Shown: positions 8,074 through 17,145 of the stretch, piece after piece | Layout of the letters: the number at the start of each line of letters is the position of its first letter | Numbering within the stretch: position 1 is the first letter of the stretch | Assembly: GCF_000422265.1 (NCBI RefSeq) | Contig: NZ_KE383812.1 | Location: 481,611 to 545,610, forward strand | DNA length: 64,000 bases | Source: Kaistella palustris DSM 21579 | GTDB lineage: Bacteria; Bacteroidota; Bacteroidia; Flavobacteriales; Weeksellaceae | Direction of reading: 5' to 3' | Made by a program: the position numbers and the translations under genes | Notes under the pieces: model-generated | Told to the model about the DNA's origin: nothing | The model's database searches: none | What the model saw: only the letters and a program-made list of their open reading frames with translations

Positions 8074-9069
8074 ATGATAAAAATCGGCAATATAGAACTG
8101 CCCGAATTCCCGCTGTTGTTGGCGCCAATGGAGGATGTCTCGGATCCACCCTTCCGCAGGCTGTGCAAAATGCACGGCGCAGATCTCATGTATTCCGAAT
8201 TTATTTCCTCCGAAGGCTTGATCCGCGACGCCATGAAAAGCATGAAAAAGCTCGACATCTTCGATTATGAAAGACCGGTTGGCATTCAGATCTTTGGCGG
8301 CGATGAAGAAGCCATGTCACTCTCCGCAAAAATCGTGGAAGCGGTAAATCCGGATATCGTGGACATTAATTTCGGGTGTCCCGTAAAAAAAGTAGTTTGC
8401 AAAGGTGCCGGCGCCGGTGTTTTGAAGGATGTGGATCTTATGATCCGTCTTACAAAAGCGGTGGTAAACTCCACACATCTGCCGGTAACCGTAAAAACCC
8501 GTTTGGGTTGGGATACCGAAAGCATCAATATTATGGAGGTTGCCGAACGATTACAGGAAGTCGGTGTTAAAGCGCTGACCATTCACGCCCGAACCCGCGC
8601 ACAGATGTACAAAGGTGAAGCAGACTGGAATTACATACACGCCGTAAAGAATAATCCCAATATCGAAATTCCGATCTTTGGAAACGGCGACATCGATTCG
8701 CCGCAAAAAGCGCTGGAATACAGAAACAAATACGACTGCGACGGTATTATGATCGGTCGCGGTGCCATCGGCTATCCCTGGATCTTCAATGAAGTGAAAC
8801 ACTTTTTTGAAACTGGTGAAATTCTGCCCGAACCTACGATCACTGACCGTTTGGAAGCAGTTCGCCAACATGCCGAGTGGAGCACAGAATGGAAAGGCGA
8901 GCGCCTGGGTCTTATTGAAATGCGCCAACATTACAGCAACTATTTCCGTGGGATTCCGCATTTTAAAGATTTCCGCAAACAGTTTCTGGAGGTTTTTACT
9001 TTAGAAGAAATGGATGTGGTGATTGAAAAGGCTGATCAGTTCTACGCGGACTACTGTTTTGATGCATAA
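8074..9069 (+). CDS. dusB: tRNA-dihydrouridine synthase (DusB type)
   Basis: An FMN-dependent enzyme that reduces uridines in the D-loop of tRNAs to dihydrouridine. The N-terminal TIM barrel shows the family blocks LLLAPMEDVSDPPFR (residues 14-28) and NFGCPVKKV with the catalytic Cys at 102. ALTIHARTR and FGNGDI follow, with GIMIGRGAIGYPW as the FMN phosphate-binding loop. A C-terminal helical domain with MRQHYSNYF then binds tRNA. The length of 331 residues is normal. The gene stands alone between two unrelated intergenic repeat elements. The substrate position cannot be read from sequence alone; DusB is the usual bacterial subtype. Confidence 0.95.
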   Translation: MIKIGNIELPEFPLLLAPMEDVSDPPFRRLCKMHGADLMYSEFISSEGLIRDAMKSMKKLDIFDYERPVGIQIFGGDEEAMSLSAKIVEAVNPDIVDINFGCPVKKVVCKGAGAGVLKDVDLMIRLTKAVVNSTHLPVTVKTRLGWDTESINIMEVAERLQEVGVKALTIHARTRAQMYKGEADWNYIHAVKNNPNIEIPIFGNGDIDSPQKALEYRNKYDCDGIMIGRGAIGYPWIFNEVKHFFETGEILPEPTITDRLEAVRQHAEWSTEWKGERLGLIEMRQHYSNYFRGIPHFKDFRKQFLEVFTLEEMDVVIEKADQFYADYCFDA

Positions 9070-9165
9070 GCGTTCGCTCAAAATCAATCCTGAAACTTTA
9101 CCGACAAAATTTCAATCAGCAACTTCATCATATTGGAAAATGAAAGTTGATTTGAAACGGTCCCG

Positions 9166-9250
9166 CCTAGCCCTGATTGAACGGCCTGTCTGAGCTCTCC
9201 CGCGGCAAACTGCCGCGGGAAGCGAGTAGTGAAAGCAGGTTCCCGGCTCC
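9166..9250. repeat. Intergenic repeat element with perfect 10-bp hairpin
   Basis: The core is TCCCGCGGCA (9198-9207), a 3-nt loop and TGCCGCGGGA (9211-9220), a perfect 10-bp stem. It is flanked by TAGCCCTGATTGAA on the left and GCGAGTAGTGAAAGCAGG then CGGCTCC on the right. The flanks resemble a dispersed intergenic element that I recall from Flavobacterium and Chryseobacterium genomes (AGCCCTGATTGAA ... GAAAGC ... CGGCTCC). No T-run follows the stem, so it is not a typical terminator, although it sits downstream of dusB. Confidence 0.6.
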
Positions 9251-9317
9251 TGAAAATTTGTCTTAAATTCCGTAACTTTCGGCCTGTTTACTGGACTAAT
9301 CTTACAAAATTTACTTG

Positions 9318-10226
9318 ATGCTAAAAGCTGAAAATGTAACCAAAACTTACAACGCCGGAAAAAAGCTCGCGCTCAGCGACTTTTCGATCGATGTTCCCAA
9401 AGGCAGTATTTATGGGCTTCTGGGTCCGAACGGCGCCGGAAAAACCACTTTTATACGCATCATCAATCAAATTACGCAGGCGGATTCCGGCAAGATTTTC
9501 ATCAATGGCGAAAACCTGAATCCGGAACACATACGCCAGATCGGTTATATGCCGGAAGAGCGCGGCCTGTACAAAAACATGTCGGTCGGCGACCAGATCC
9601 TGTATTTCGGTGAGCTGAAAGGCATGAGTAAGAGCGATGCGCTGGCGCAGGCAAAATACTGGTTCGAGCAACTGCAGATCGATCAGTGGTGGAAAAAGAA
9701 ACTCAGTGAACTCTCTAAAGGCATGGCGCAGAAAATCCAGTTTGTAGTGACAGTGCTGCACCGCCCAAAACTGCTGATCCTGGACGAACCTTTCTCGGGT
9801 TTTGATCCGGTGAACGCAAATTTGATTAAGGACCAGATCCTGAAATTAAAAAATGAAGGAACTACGATCATCCTGTCTACCCACCGCATGGAAAGTGTGG
9901 AAGAAATGTGCGATTATGTGGCACTGATCGACAATGCAAAAAAAGTGCTTGACGGAAAAGTGTTTGATGTACGCGAAAAATTCAAGAAAAATATTTTTGG
10001 AATTACCCTGGCTGAAATTGATGACGAGAAATTCAGTCTCTTTCGTAATGAATTCGGCATCACGGATTTCCGTACAGAAAACCAGCTGGTGACCTTCGAT
10101 CTGAAAAATGACCGCAACCAGAATATCCTGCTGAATGAACTGATGAAAATTGGAAAAATACGGTCATTTGATGAGAAAATACCGAGTATGAATGAGGTGT
10201 TCATCAACGCGGTGGATAAGTCTTAA
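9318..10226 (+). CDS. ABC transporter ATP-binding protein (NatA-like)
   Basis: The nucleotide-binding subunit of an ABC-2 type exporter. All motifs are present in the 302 residues: Walker A GPNGAGKT (36-43), the variant signature LSKGM (132-136), Walker B LILDEP with Glu157, the D-loop SGFDP and switch His189 (STHR). The C-terminal 80 residues form the extension domain usual in NatA/YhaQ-like ATPases. A TTG directly precedes the ATG at 9318; the ATG is preferred. The permease gene follows after 52 bases, so the two form a pair. Their relation to NatAB (sodium export) is by family only; the substrate is unknown. Confidence 0.93.
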   Translation: MLKAENVTKTYNAGKKLALSDFSIDVPKGSIYGLLGPNGAGKTTFIRIINQITQADSGKIFINGENLNPEHIRQIGYMPEERGLYKNMSVGDQILYFGELKGMSKSDALAQAKYWFEQLQIDQWWKKKLSELSKGMAQKIQFVVTVLHRPKLLILDEPFSGFDPVNANLIKDQILKLKNEGTTIILSTHRMESVEEMCDYVALIDNAKKVLDGKVFDVREKFKKNIFGITLAEIDDEKFSLFRNEFGITDFRTENQLVTFDLKNDRNQNILLNELMKIGKIRSFDEKIPSMNEVFINAVDKS

Positions 10227-10278
10227 GAGATCACGAGACACCCGCAAAACTCTACCTAACCAATCATTTACTTCTCTA

Positions 10279-11595
10279 ATGAAAAATATATTTCTTATCA
10301 CCAAACGCGAATATCTTACGCAGGTCAAGAAAAAATCATTCGTCATCCTGACGCTTCTGGCACCGGTTTTAATGGTTGCATTTGGCGCTTTGATCGCGTT
10401 CATGTTCAAGGCTAATGAAAGTTCGAATACCTTCAATGTAGTAGATAAAAGCGGACTTTTCCTTGGAAACCTAAAGAGTGATAAGGCCGTGAAATATGTA
10501 TTTGTGCCGCGGGAAAATGAAAGAGCCCTAACATCCACACTGAAAGACATGACCGGAATAGAAGGTCTGCTCATCATCCCCGAACTGAAAGATAACAATT
10601 TTGAGGATCTTGAGAAAAACTCGAAATTACTCCTGAATAAAAAGATAGGCTTTGACACCAAAAGCAAGGTTGCAGCAGACCTCTCGAAAGTCATTAAAAA
10701 AGAAAAAATTAAAACGCTCGGCATTTCCGAAACTGAACTCGCGAATCTCGACAAAGGTTTTCAGCTGAATACACAGAATGTTGTTGACAACAATAAAGGA
10801 GATTCTGATCTGGATTTCGGCGTAAAATCGGGACTGAGTATGGTTTTGATGTACGCTGTTTTCATGTTCATCATCATTTACGGTGTTCGCGTTATGCGTA
10901 GCGTGCTCGAGGAAAAAAACAACCGTGTGGTCGAGATCATCATTTCCTCCGTTAAACCTTTTGAACTGATGATGGGAAAAATTCTGGGTGTCACCCTGGT
11001 GGCGGTTACGCAGTTCAGTATCTGGATCACCATGTCGGTGATTGGCGCACTGTTCCTGAATACGGGCTTTTCTGCCATGCAGAAACAGATGCCGGGTGGC
11101 GAACAGTCGGCGGAAATGCTGCAGAAATTTGACATTAAGCAGACCGCGATGGAAGTTTCGCATATCCTTCTGGACATGAATTTTCCGCTGATCATTTTTG
11201 TCTTTATCGTATTCTTTCTTTTGGGATATATCTTTTACAGTTCCATGTATGCGGCGATCGGTTCTGCTGTCGACAATGAAACCGAGACACAGCAGTTTAC
11301 CTTGTTTGCCATTATCCCTCTGATGTTGGGCATGTACGGCAGTTTCACGATCATGAACAATCCGGAAGGTCCGCTGGGATTTTGGCTTTCGATAATTCCG
11401 TTTACATCGCCGGTGGCGATGATCGCGCGGATTCCTTTCGGCGTTCCGGCCTGGCAGATTGCGCTTTCTATGATTTTACTGGTTATTTCCACTTTACTGA
11501 TGATCTTTCTGGCGGCAAAAATTTACCGTGTTGGAATTCTGATGTACGGCAATAAAGCCAGTGCAAAGGAACTCTGGAAATGGATCAGAAGTTAG
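10279..11595 (+). CDS. ABC-2 type transporter permease (NatB-like)
   Basis: A 438-residue membrane partner of the preceding ATPase. After a short cytoplasmic start (MKNIFLITKREYLTQVKKKS) comes one TM helix (about 20-40), then a large extracytoplasmic domain of about 140 residues. At least five further helices follow, including GLSMVLMYAVFMFIIIYGVRVM and FPLIIFVFIVFFLLGYIF. The motif RVMRSVLEEKNNRVVEIIISSV just after TM2 is the ABC-2 coupling element. The frame is open upstream to 10192, but that part overlaps the ATPase gene out of frame, so ATG 10279 was chosen. It is followed by a bidirectional terminator. Confidence 0.92.
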   Translation: MKNIFLITKREYLTQVKKKSFVILTLLAPVLMVAFGALIAFMFKANESSNTFNVVDKSGLFLGNLKSDKAVKYVFVPRENERALTSTLKDMTGIEGLLIIPELKDNNFEDLEKNSKLLLNKKIGFDTKSKVAADLSKVIKKEKIKTLGISETELANLDKGFQLNTQNVVDNNKGDSDLDFGVKSGLSMVLMYAVFMFIIIYGVRVMRSVLEEKNNRVVEIIISSVKPFELMMGKILGVTLVAVTQFSIWITMSVIGALFLNTGFSAMQKQMPGGEQSAEMLQKFDIKQTAMEVSHILLDMNFPLIIFVFIVFFLLGYIFYSSMYAAIGSAVDNETETQQFTLFAIIPLMLGMYGSFTIMNNPEGPLGFWLSIIPFTSPVAMIARIPFGVPAWQIALSMILLVISTLLMIFLAAKIYRVGILMYGNKASAKELWKWIRS

Positions 11596-11666
11596 GAACT
11601 GAACTTGTAAATGTTAATGAAACCTCGATAGGGTTTAAATCCACTAATTTCTAGCCGCACAAGTAC

Positions 11667-11702
11667 AAAAAATTCCCCCAAAAAAGTTTCGAGGGAATTT
11701 TT
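11667..11702. terminator. Bidirectional terminator between converging genes
   Basis: AAAAATTCCC and GGGAATTTTT form the stem around a loop of about 16 nt. The A-run on one side and T-run on the other let it serve both the ABC permease gene (plus) and the outer membrane protein gene ending at 11720 (minus). Confidence 0.7.
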
Positions 11703-11719
11703 ATGCTAAGAATTAAAAT

Positions 11720-12382
11720 TTACTGAAAAATGTAACTGAGACCGAGGCTCAACACTTGCTCAGACTTATTCTTTGTGATATTGGGATCGCTGGCAACTTC
11801 ATTCATCAATCCTTTGTACGTATTGCTGAGTCCGAAATCATACCGCCCGGTAATTTCCAGTTTACGCCTGTACGAGTAACCTAAACCTACACCGACCGCG
11901 AAATTAAAACTTGCAGCCTTACCGTTTATTCCGGTCGCAGGATCGCCTTCTATGGTATATCTTAAAGGTGCATCAGTCACTTTTTGACTGATCAGGAAAT
12001 TAAATTTTGGTCCCGCAAGCGCAAAAAACTCCGATTCTGCTTCAGAAAAATAGCCTTTAAAATAAATCGGCACACTGATGTAATTGTTGGCGTAAACCGC
12101 ATTGTAGCCGACCGCATTTTTGGCGTCTTTATCTTTCCCGCTTTCGCCGGCTCCCAGATATTCCACTTCGGGCTGGATGTAGAACTGGTCGTTACTGTCG
12201 ACCGGGATCAATGCCAAAAATCCTGCGTAGGCGCCATAAAGCGGACCCGAAGGATTATGGGCATGGCTGACGCGGGAATACGTGCCACCGGCAGTAATTC
12301 CGAAGCGCGTACTGCTGAGATCGATCTGCGCCGAAAGCAATGCAGCTGCGCAAAGTGCGGCACTTGTTACTAATTTTTTCAT
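11720..12382 (-). CDS. Outer membrane beta-barrel protein (PorT/OMP_b-brl_2 type)
   Basis: The 220-residue protein has a signal peptide (MKKLVTSAALCAAALLSAQ) and then the strand pattern of the eight-stranded barrel family. The visible strands are RFGITAGGTYSRV, FYIQPEVEYLGAG, YISVPIYFKGYF, FFALAGPKFNFLIS, GVGLGYSYRRKLEITGRYDFGLS and the terminal LSLGLSYIFQ. The block YISVPIYFK is typical of Bacteroidota porin-family proteins. It lies 18 bases downstream of sucD and is probably co-transcribed with it, although the functions are not obviously linked. Confidence 0.85.
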   Translation of the reverse strand: MKKLVTSAALCAAALLSAQIDLSSTRFGITAGGTYSRVSHAHNPSGPLYGAYAGFLALIPVDSNDQFYIQPEVEYLGAGESGKDKDAKNAVGYNAVYANNYISVPIYFKGYFSEAESEFFALAGPKFNFLISQKVTDAPLRYTIEGDPATGINGKAASFNFAVGVGLGYSYRRKLEITGRYDFGLSNTYKGLMNEVASDPNITKNKSEQVLSLGLSYIFQ

Positions 12383-12400
12383 ATTTGTGTGTTTTAAAAA

Positions 12401-13273
12401 TTATCCAAGAATCTTGGCGACAGTCACGCCGATATCTGCAGGAGAATCAACGACAGTAATGCCATTCTCGCGCATGATCGCCATTTTAGCCTGAGCAGTA
12501 TCTTCGGCACCACCAACGATTGCGCCGGCGTGGCCCATGGTTCGACCTTTTGGTGCAGTTTGTCCTGCAATAAAACCGACAACAGGTTTTTTGCTGCCGC
12601 TTTCTTTGTACCATCTTGCAGCTTCAGCTTCCAGGTTACCGCCGATCTCACCGATCATTACCACGGCATCAGTTTCAGTATCATTAATGAAAAGTTCCAA
12701 AGCATCTTTGGTCGTAGTCCCGATAATTGGATCACCGCCAATTCCGATCGCTGTAGAAACTCCGTAACCTGCTTTCACTACCTGGTCAGCAGCTTCGTAT
12801 GTTAAGGTTCCGGATTTTGAAACGATCCCTACTCTTCCTTTTTTGAAAACAAAACCTGGCATGATACCGATTTTAGCTTCGTCGGAAGTAATGATTCCCG
12901 GGCAGTTGGGACCAATTAGGCGACAATCTCTGTTTGCAATATAAGATTTTACTTTGATCATATCTTCTACAGGAATACCTTCGGTAATTGCAACGATCAC
13001 TTTAATTCCTGCGTCGGCAGCTTCCATAATAGCATCAGCAGCAAATGTCGGCGGTACAAAAATAATGGAAACGTTTGCACCGGCTTTTTCGACAGCTTCA
13101 GCAACGGTATTGAAAACAGGTTTTCCCAAATGCTCAGAACCACCTTTTCCCGGAGTTACACCACCTACAACATTGGTTCCGTATTCAATCATTTGTTCTG
13201 CGTGGAAGGTTCCTTCGTTTCCGGTGAAACCCTGTACGATTACTTTCGAATCTTTGTTTACTAATACTGACAT
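12401..13273 (-). CDS. sucD: Succinate--CoA ligase, alpha subunit
   Basis: A TCA-cycle enzyme subunit that binds CoA and carries the phosphorylated histidine. The N-terminal CoA-binding domain shows [12 protein letters not shown] and GVTPGKGG. The ligase part has [20 protein letters not shown], then [13 protein letters not shown], the nucleotide-interface segment [10 protein letters not shown] and the active site GHAGAIVGG with His248. The length of 290 residues is standard. The beta subunit (sucC) is not in the window, which is common in Flavobacteria, where sucC and sucD are often unlinked. The gene begins 93 bases after the lipid A cluster and may have its own promoter, but no clean TAnnTTTG box was found. 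Confidence 0.97.
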   Translation of the reverse strand: MSVLVNKDSKVIVQGFTGNEGTFHAEQMIEYGTNVVGGVTPGKGGSEHLGKPVFNTVAEAVEKAGANVSIIFVPPTFAADAIMEAADAGIKVIVAITEGIPVEDMIKVKSYIANRDCRLIGPNCPGIITSDEAKIGIMPGFVFKKGRVGIVSKSGTLTYEAADQVVKAGYGVSTAIGIGGDPIIGTTTKDALELFINDTETDAVVMIGEIGGNLEAEAARWYKESGSKKPVVGFIAGQTAPKGRTMGHAGAIVGGAEDTAQAKMAIMRENGITVVDSPADIGVTVAKILG

Positions 13274-13366
13274 TTTTTATTTTTTAAAAATTGTTTATAA
13301 TCTGTTTTTGACCATTTTAAATTGTGGCTCATTGGCCATAAATAAAAAGGCCGGCTTAAGAATTCC

Positions 13367-14266
13367 TTATAAATTTTTAAGCTTTATTTCTTTTCTTAAA
13401 TACTGTTTAAACTCCTCTGCGATCGGGCCAAAGTAAGTTCCCTTCTTCAGATCTCTGTTTACGCCGCATTTTGCCAAAAGTACGGTTCCTGTTTCTACAC
13501 GAACGCCGGAAGCCATACCGACCTGTCCCCAGATCGTGACTTCATCTTCTATAATACAACAGCCTGCAATCCCCGTTTGGGACGCGACAAGGCATTTCTT
13601 TCCAATAATGGTGTCGTGGCCGACCTGGATCTGATTATCGAGTACGGAACCTTCACCAATTACGGTAGAATCCGTAACACCGCGGTCGATGGTGCAATTG
13701 TTACCGATCTCTACATTATCTTCAATAACGACGTTTCCCACCGAAATCAACCGGTCGAAACTGCCACTGTGTTTTCTGTAATAAAAGGCATCACCGCCTA
13801 AAACTGTTCCGCTCTGGATCACTACATTATCGCCAATTACCGTGTAATCACCGATGACGACATTAGGAAAAACAAGACAGTTCTTACCAATCCGCACCTC
13901 GTTGCCAATGACTGCCGAAGGGTGAATCTGTGTGCCTTCGCCTACTTCCAGGTCATGCAGTTCCTTGGTGAAATTAAAGATCCGCCGGAAATGAGTGTTG
14001 ATCATATTGAAATCCCGGAAAGGATCATCGGAAACCAAAAGGGCTTTGCCGGGCGGACACTCCACTTCTTTGTCAATAAGAATTATGGTTGCAGGAGAAT
14101 TCAGTGCCTTGTCGTAATATTTTGGGTGATTTACAAAAACAATCTCACCATTCTGCACGCGGTGGATCTCATTGGTCCCAAACACGGGAAGGTTTTGGTT
14201 GCCAATAATTCTGGCACCAATAATTTCAGAAATTGTTTGAAGTGTTTGTGGCTGCTGAAATTTCAT
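13367..14266 (-). CDS. LpxD-like acyltransferase, second paralogue
   Basis: A 299-residue left-handed beta-helix protein with many hexapeptide repeats (IGNEVRIGKN, VIGDYTVIGDNVVI). Its N-terminal uridine-binding-like domain is related to that of LpxD. The LpxD block NCTIDRGVTDSTVIGEG and the catalytic-type His in IQVGHDTIIG are conserved. It is about 45 residues shorter than the other LpxD encoded at 17138-18169. It diverges most in the first 100 residues, which bind the nucleotide and acyl donor in LpxD. It may transfer a different acyl chain or use a different acceptor. It closes the lpx-efp gene series. Commonly annotated as UDP-3-O-(3-hydroxymyristoyl)glucosamine N-acyltransferase. Confidence 0.85.
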   Translation of the reverse strand: MKFQQPQTLQTISEIIGARIIGNQNLPVFGTNEIHRVQNGEIVFVNHPKYYDKALNSPATIILIDKEVECPPGKALLVSDDPFRDFNMINTHFRRIFNFTKELHDLEVGEGTQIHPSAVIGNEVRIGKNCLVFPNVVIGDYTVIGDNVVIQSGTVLGGDAFYYRKHSGSFDRLISVGNVVIEDNVEIGNNCTIDRGVTDSTVIGEGSVLDNQIQVGHDTIIGKKCLVASQTGIAGCCIIEDEVTIWGQVGMASGVRVETGTVLLAKCGVNRDLKKGTYFGPIAEEFKQYLRKEIKLKNL

Positions 14267-14329
14267 AAATTCAAATAAAATCTTTATATAGGAAAAAGTT
14301 GAAATACGGTTCCGCCCAATCCGGTGGAA

Positions 14330-14893
14330 TTATTTTACTCTTTCCAGGTAACTTCCGTCTTCGGTGTTCACTTTAATCTTATCACCGGCTTCGATGAAAA
14401 GGGGAACCATTACCCGTGCGCCGGTTTCTACGATCGCATTCTTCAAGGCATTTGTCGCGGTATTTCCTTTTACACCCGGATCTGCTTCGGTCACATCTAA
14501 ATAAACGGTTGGTGGAATTTCGGCAGATAAAGGACTTTCGTCGGCTTCTTTCAGAATAATGGTCACTTCTTCGCCAGCTTTCATGAACTGGGCGTTTTCG
14601 ATCATTTCCTTATTAAGGTAGATCTGCGAGAAATCGTCATTATTCATAAAATGAAAACCATTGTCGTCTTCGTACAGGTACTGGAATTTGCGGGTAATTA
14701 CTTTTACCTCATCGATCTTGTGTCCTGCAGAGAAGGTGTTATCCAGCACTTTACCGTTGGTCACAGATTTCATTTTTGTCCGTACGAAAGCCGGGCCTTT
14801 ACCGGGTTTTACGTGCATAAACTCAATGATCTTAAATATATCATTACTGAATTCGATACACATTCCCTTCTTAATATCGTTGCTTGTTGCCAT
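14330..14893 (-). CDS. efp: Elongation factor P
   Basis: Translation factor that relieves ribosome stalling at polyproline stretches. The 187 residues hold the three beta-barrel domains: the KOW-like domain I, with the loop PGKGPAF and Lys32 at the tip where post-translational modification occurs in other bacteria; the OB domain II; and the C-terminal OB domain with the signature TATNALKNAIVETGARVMVPLFI. Lys at this position suggests either a modified or a naturally lysine-bearing form; no EpmA or EpmB gene is in the window. It sits between lpxA and the second lpxD, an arrangement seen in related flavobacteria. Confidence 0.97.
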   Translation of the reverse strand: MATSNDIKKGMCIEFSNDIFKIIEFMHVKPGKGPAFVRTKMKSVTNGKVLDNTFSAGHKIDEVKVITRKFQYLYEDDNGFHFMNNDDFSQIYLNKEMIENAQFMKAGEEVTIILKEADESPLSAEIPPTVYLDVTEADPGVKGNTATNALKNAIVETGARVMVPLFIEAGDKIKVNTEDGSYLERVK

Positions 14894-14955
14894 TTATTTT
14901 AGTTGATGGTTGAAATTAATTTTTAATCTTTAATCCTTAACTCTTAGTTCTTAAT

Positions 14956-15747
14956 TTATTTATTCTTCTCGGTACCGTACCCTTTCACGATTCCGCTTGG
15001 GGAGTTTTTGATAAATTCTAAAATTTCATCGCGTTCTGCCGTTGGGAGCATTTCTTTTTCGATGTAGCCCATTGCTTGGGAAACATTCATTTTCATCTGA
15101 AAAATCGCTCTGTATATTTTTTGGATCTCGAAAATTTTGTCATTGGTAAAACCTCTTCTCCTGAGTCCTACTGAATTGATACCTGCATAAGAAATTGGAT
15201 CGCGGCCAACTTTTACATATGGCGGAACATCTTTTCTGATGAGTGATCCGCCGGAAATCATGGCGTGTTTACCGATCTTGCCAAACTGCTGTATGGCAGA
15301 AAGACCACCCATAATGGCCCAGTCTCCAATTTCTACATGTCCGGCAATACCGCAGCCATTGGCAATAATTACATTGTTTCCCAGCACGCAGTCGTGTGCA
15401 ATATGCGAAGTCGCCATAATCAGGCAATTTTCTCCTACTTTGGTATATCCCAATGCTTTTGTTCCGCGGTTTACGGTCACACATTCCCGAAGGGTTGTTC
15501 CATCGCCGATCATGACCTGTGTATCTTCGCCTTCAAACTTTAAATCCTGCGGTATGGCAGAAATTACAGTTCCGGGGAAAATGCGGCAGTTTTTACCAAT
15601 CCGGCTGCCATCCATAATGGTGACATTGGGACCGATCCAGGTACCTTCGCCAATCTCGACGTCGCCGGCTATGGTTGTAAAAGGTTCTACTGTGACGTTT
15701 TTGTGGATCGTGGCGCGTTTATCTACGGCGGCGAGTTGATGTACCAT
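14956..15747 (-). CDS. lpxA: Acyl-ACP--UDP-N-acetylglucosamine O-acyltransferase
   Basis: First enzyme of lipid A synthesis, adding a 3-hydroxyacyl chain to UDP-GlcNAc in the cytoplasm. Hexapeptide repeats form the left-handed beta-helix through about residue 185. The catalytic segment HIAHDC carries His115 and His118, the equivalents of E. coli His122 and His125. The C-terminal part (GLRRRGFTNDKIFEIQKIYRAIF) is the usual helical domain. The length of 263 residues is normal. The ATG follows the stop of lpxC/fabZ with no spacer, so the two are translationally linked. Confidence 0.97.
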   Translation of the reverse strand: MVHQLAAVDKRATIHKNVTVEPFTTIAGDVEIGEGTWIGPNVTIMDGSRIGKNCRIFPGTVISAIPQDLKFEGEDTQVMIGDGTTLRECVTVNRGTKALGYTKVGENCLIMATSHIAHDCVLGNNVIIANGCGIAGHVEIGDWAIMGGLSAIQQFGKIGKHAMISGGSLIRKDVPPYVKVGRDPISYAGINSVGLRRRGFTNDKIFEIQKIYRAIFQMKMNVSQAMGYIEKEMLPTAERDEILEFIKNSPSGIVKGYGTEKNK

Positions 15748-17145
15748 TTAGTCCGTTTTGTTTTTTGCAACCTGCGCCATCAGTTCAGCCTCTACAACTA
15801 CGCTGTCGCCGACATAACCGTAGCCCTGCATGTGTACAATTCCGCGGCGGATTGGCGATATCAGTTCTATTTTAAATACCATGGTATCACCCGGCACTAC
15901 TTTTTTCTTGAATTTTACCTTATCCATTTTAATGAAATAGGTAGAATAGTTTTCGGGATCCGGAACCGAAGCCAAAACCAGGATACCACCGGTCTGCGCC
16001 AGCGCTTCAACCTGCAGAACACCCGGCATTACAGGTTCTTTGGGAAAATGTCCCACAAAGAAAGGTTCGTTCATGGTCACATTCTTCAGTCCAACTACAT
16101 GTGAGTCTGAAAGTTCCAGGATTTTATCGATCAACAGGAATGGCGGACGGTGCGGCATTAAACGCATAATACCGTTGATGTCGTATACCGGCTCTTTATT
16201 GATATCGATATCGGGGACGTTCTTCTTTTTCTGAAGTTTCCACTGGCGGTTCAGTTTTTTCGCAAACTGTGTGTTTACAAAATGTCCCGGTTTATTTGCA
16301 ATGACTTTACCTTTGATCTTAACGCCGGTCAAAGCAAGATCGCCCACTACATCCAGAAGTTTATGACGCGCGGCTTCGTTCGGGTAATTTAAGGTCAGGT
16401 TATTTAAGATACCGTTTGGCCGGATCGCAAGATCATCTTTGCCAAAAGCGGATTTAAGTTTTTCTTTGGTATCGGAAGTCAGATCTTTGTCCACATACAC
16501 GATGGCGTTGGAAATATCTCCGCCTTTAATCAAACCGGCATCCAGAAGCATTTCCAGCTCATGCAGGAAACTGAAAGTACGTGCGGAAGATATTTCTTCT
16601 TTAAATTCGGAAATATCTTTTAAAGTGGCATTTTGAGTCCCCAAAACTTTGGTACCGAAATCGACCATGGTAGTGACTTCATAAGTATCCGACGGAATTA
16701 TGGTGATTTCTGAACCCGTGGTCGTATCAACATAAGAAAGGACCTCCTTTACAATTAAATATTCGCGCGCAGTGTTCTGTTCCTGGATTCCTGCTTTTTC
16801 GATAGCTTCTACAAAATACTTTGAGGAACCGTCCATAATTGGAGGTTCGGCACTGTTCATTTCAAGGTAAGCATTATCGATATCGCAGCCAACCAGGGCA
16901 GCAAGCAAATGTTCACAGGTGTGAATTCTTACACCTAGTTTTTCCAGGGTTGTTCCGCGCTCGGTCGTCGTTACGTAATTTACGTCGGCTTCAACCTGCG
17001 GGTGACCTTCCAAATCGGTACGCACGAAGACAAAACCTGTGTTCTCTTTTGCAGGTTTAATCGTTAACTGAACTTCTCTGCCGGTATGGAGGCCTATGCC
17101 CGAAAGCGATACCTCTTCCCGCAGCGTTTTTTGTTTATCACTCAT
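15748..17145 (-). CDS. lpxC/fabZ: Bifunctional LpxC/FabZ fusion
   Basis: Two enzymes in one 465-residue chain, a fusion characteristic of Bacteroidota. Residues 1 to about 305 are UDP-3-O-acyl-GlcNAc deacetylase: zinc ligand His79 in HTCEH, and His261 and Asp265 in HKLLDVVGD. Residues about 320-465 are 3-hydroxyacyl-ACP dehydratase, with the active-site pair His366 (GHFPKEPVMPG) and Glu380 (QVEALAQ). The linker is Lys-rich. Joining the committed step of lipid A synthesis to the dehydratase that competes for the same 3-hydroxyacyl-ACP pool could balance lipid A and phospholipids. The gene overlaps the 3' end of lpxD by 8 bases. Confidence 0.97.
   Translation of the reverse strand: MSDKQKTLREEVSLSGIGLHTGREVQLTIKPAKENTGFVFVRTDLEGHPQVEADVNYVTTTERGTTLEKLGVRIHTCEHLLAALVGCDIDNAYLEMNSAEPPIMDGSSKYFVEAIEKAGIQEQNTAREYLIVKEVLSYVDTTTGSEITIIPSDTYEVTTMVDFGTKVLGTQNATLKDISEFKEEISSARTFSFLHELEMLLDAGLIKGGDISNAIVYVDKDLTSDTKEKLKSAFGKDDLAIRPNGILNNLTLNYPNEAARHKLLDVVGDLALTGVKIKGKVIANKPGHFVNTQFAKKLNRQWKLQKKKNVPDIDINKEPVYDINGIMRLMPHRPPFLLIDKILELSDSHVVGLKNVTMNEPFFVGHFPKEPVMPGVLQVEALAQTGGILVLASVPDPENYSTYFIKMDKVKFKKKVVPGDTMVFKIELISPIRRGIVHMQGYGYVGDSVVVEAELMAQVAKNKTD

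Noticed and set aside
9198..9220. The 10-bp hairpin after dusB as a rho-independent terminator
   Set aside because: No T-run follows on either strand and it lies about 130 bases past the stop; the flanks fit a dispersed repeat better.
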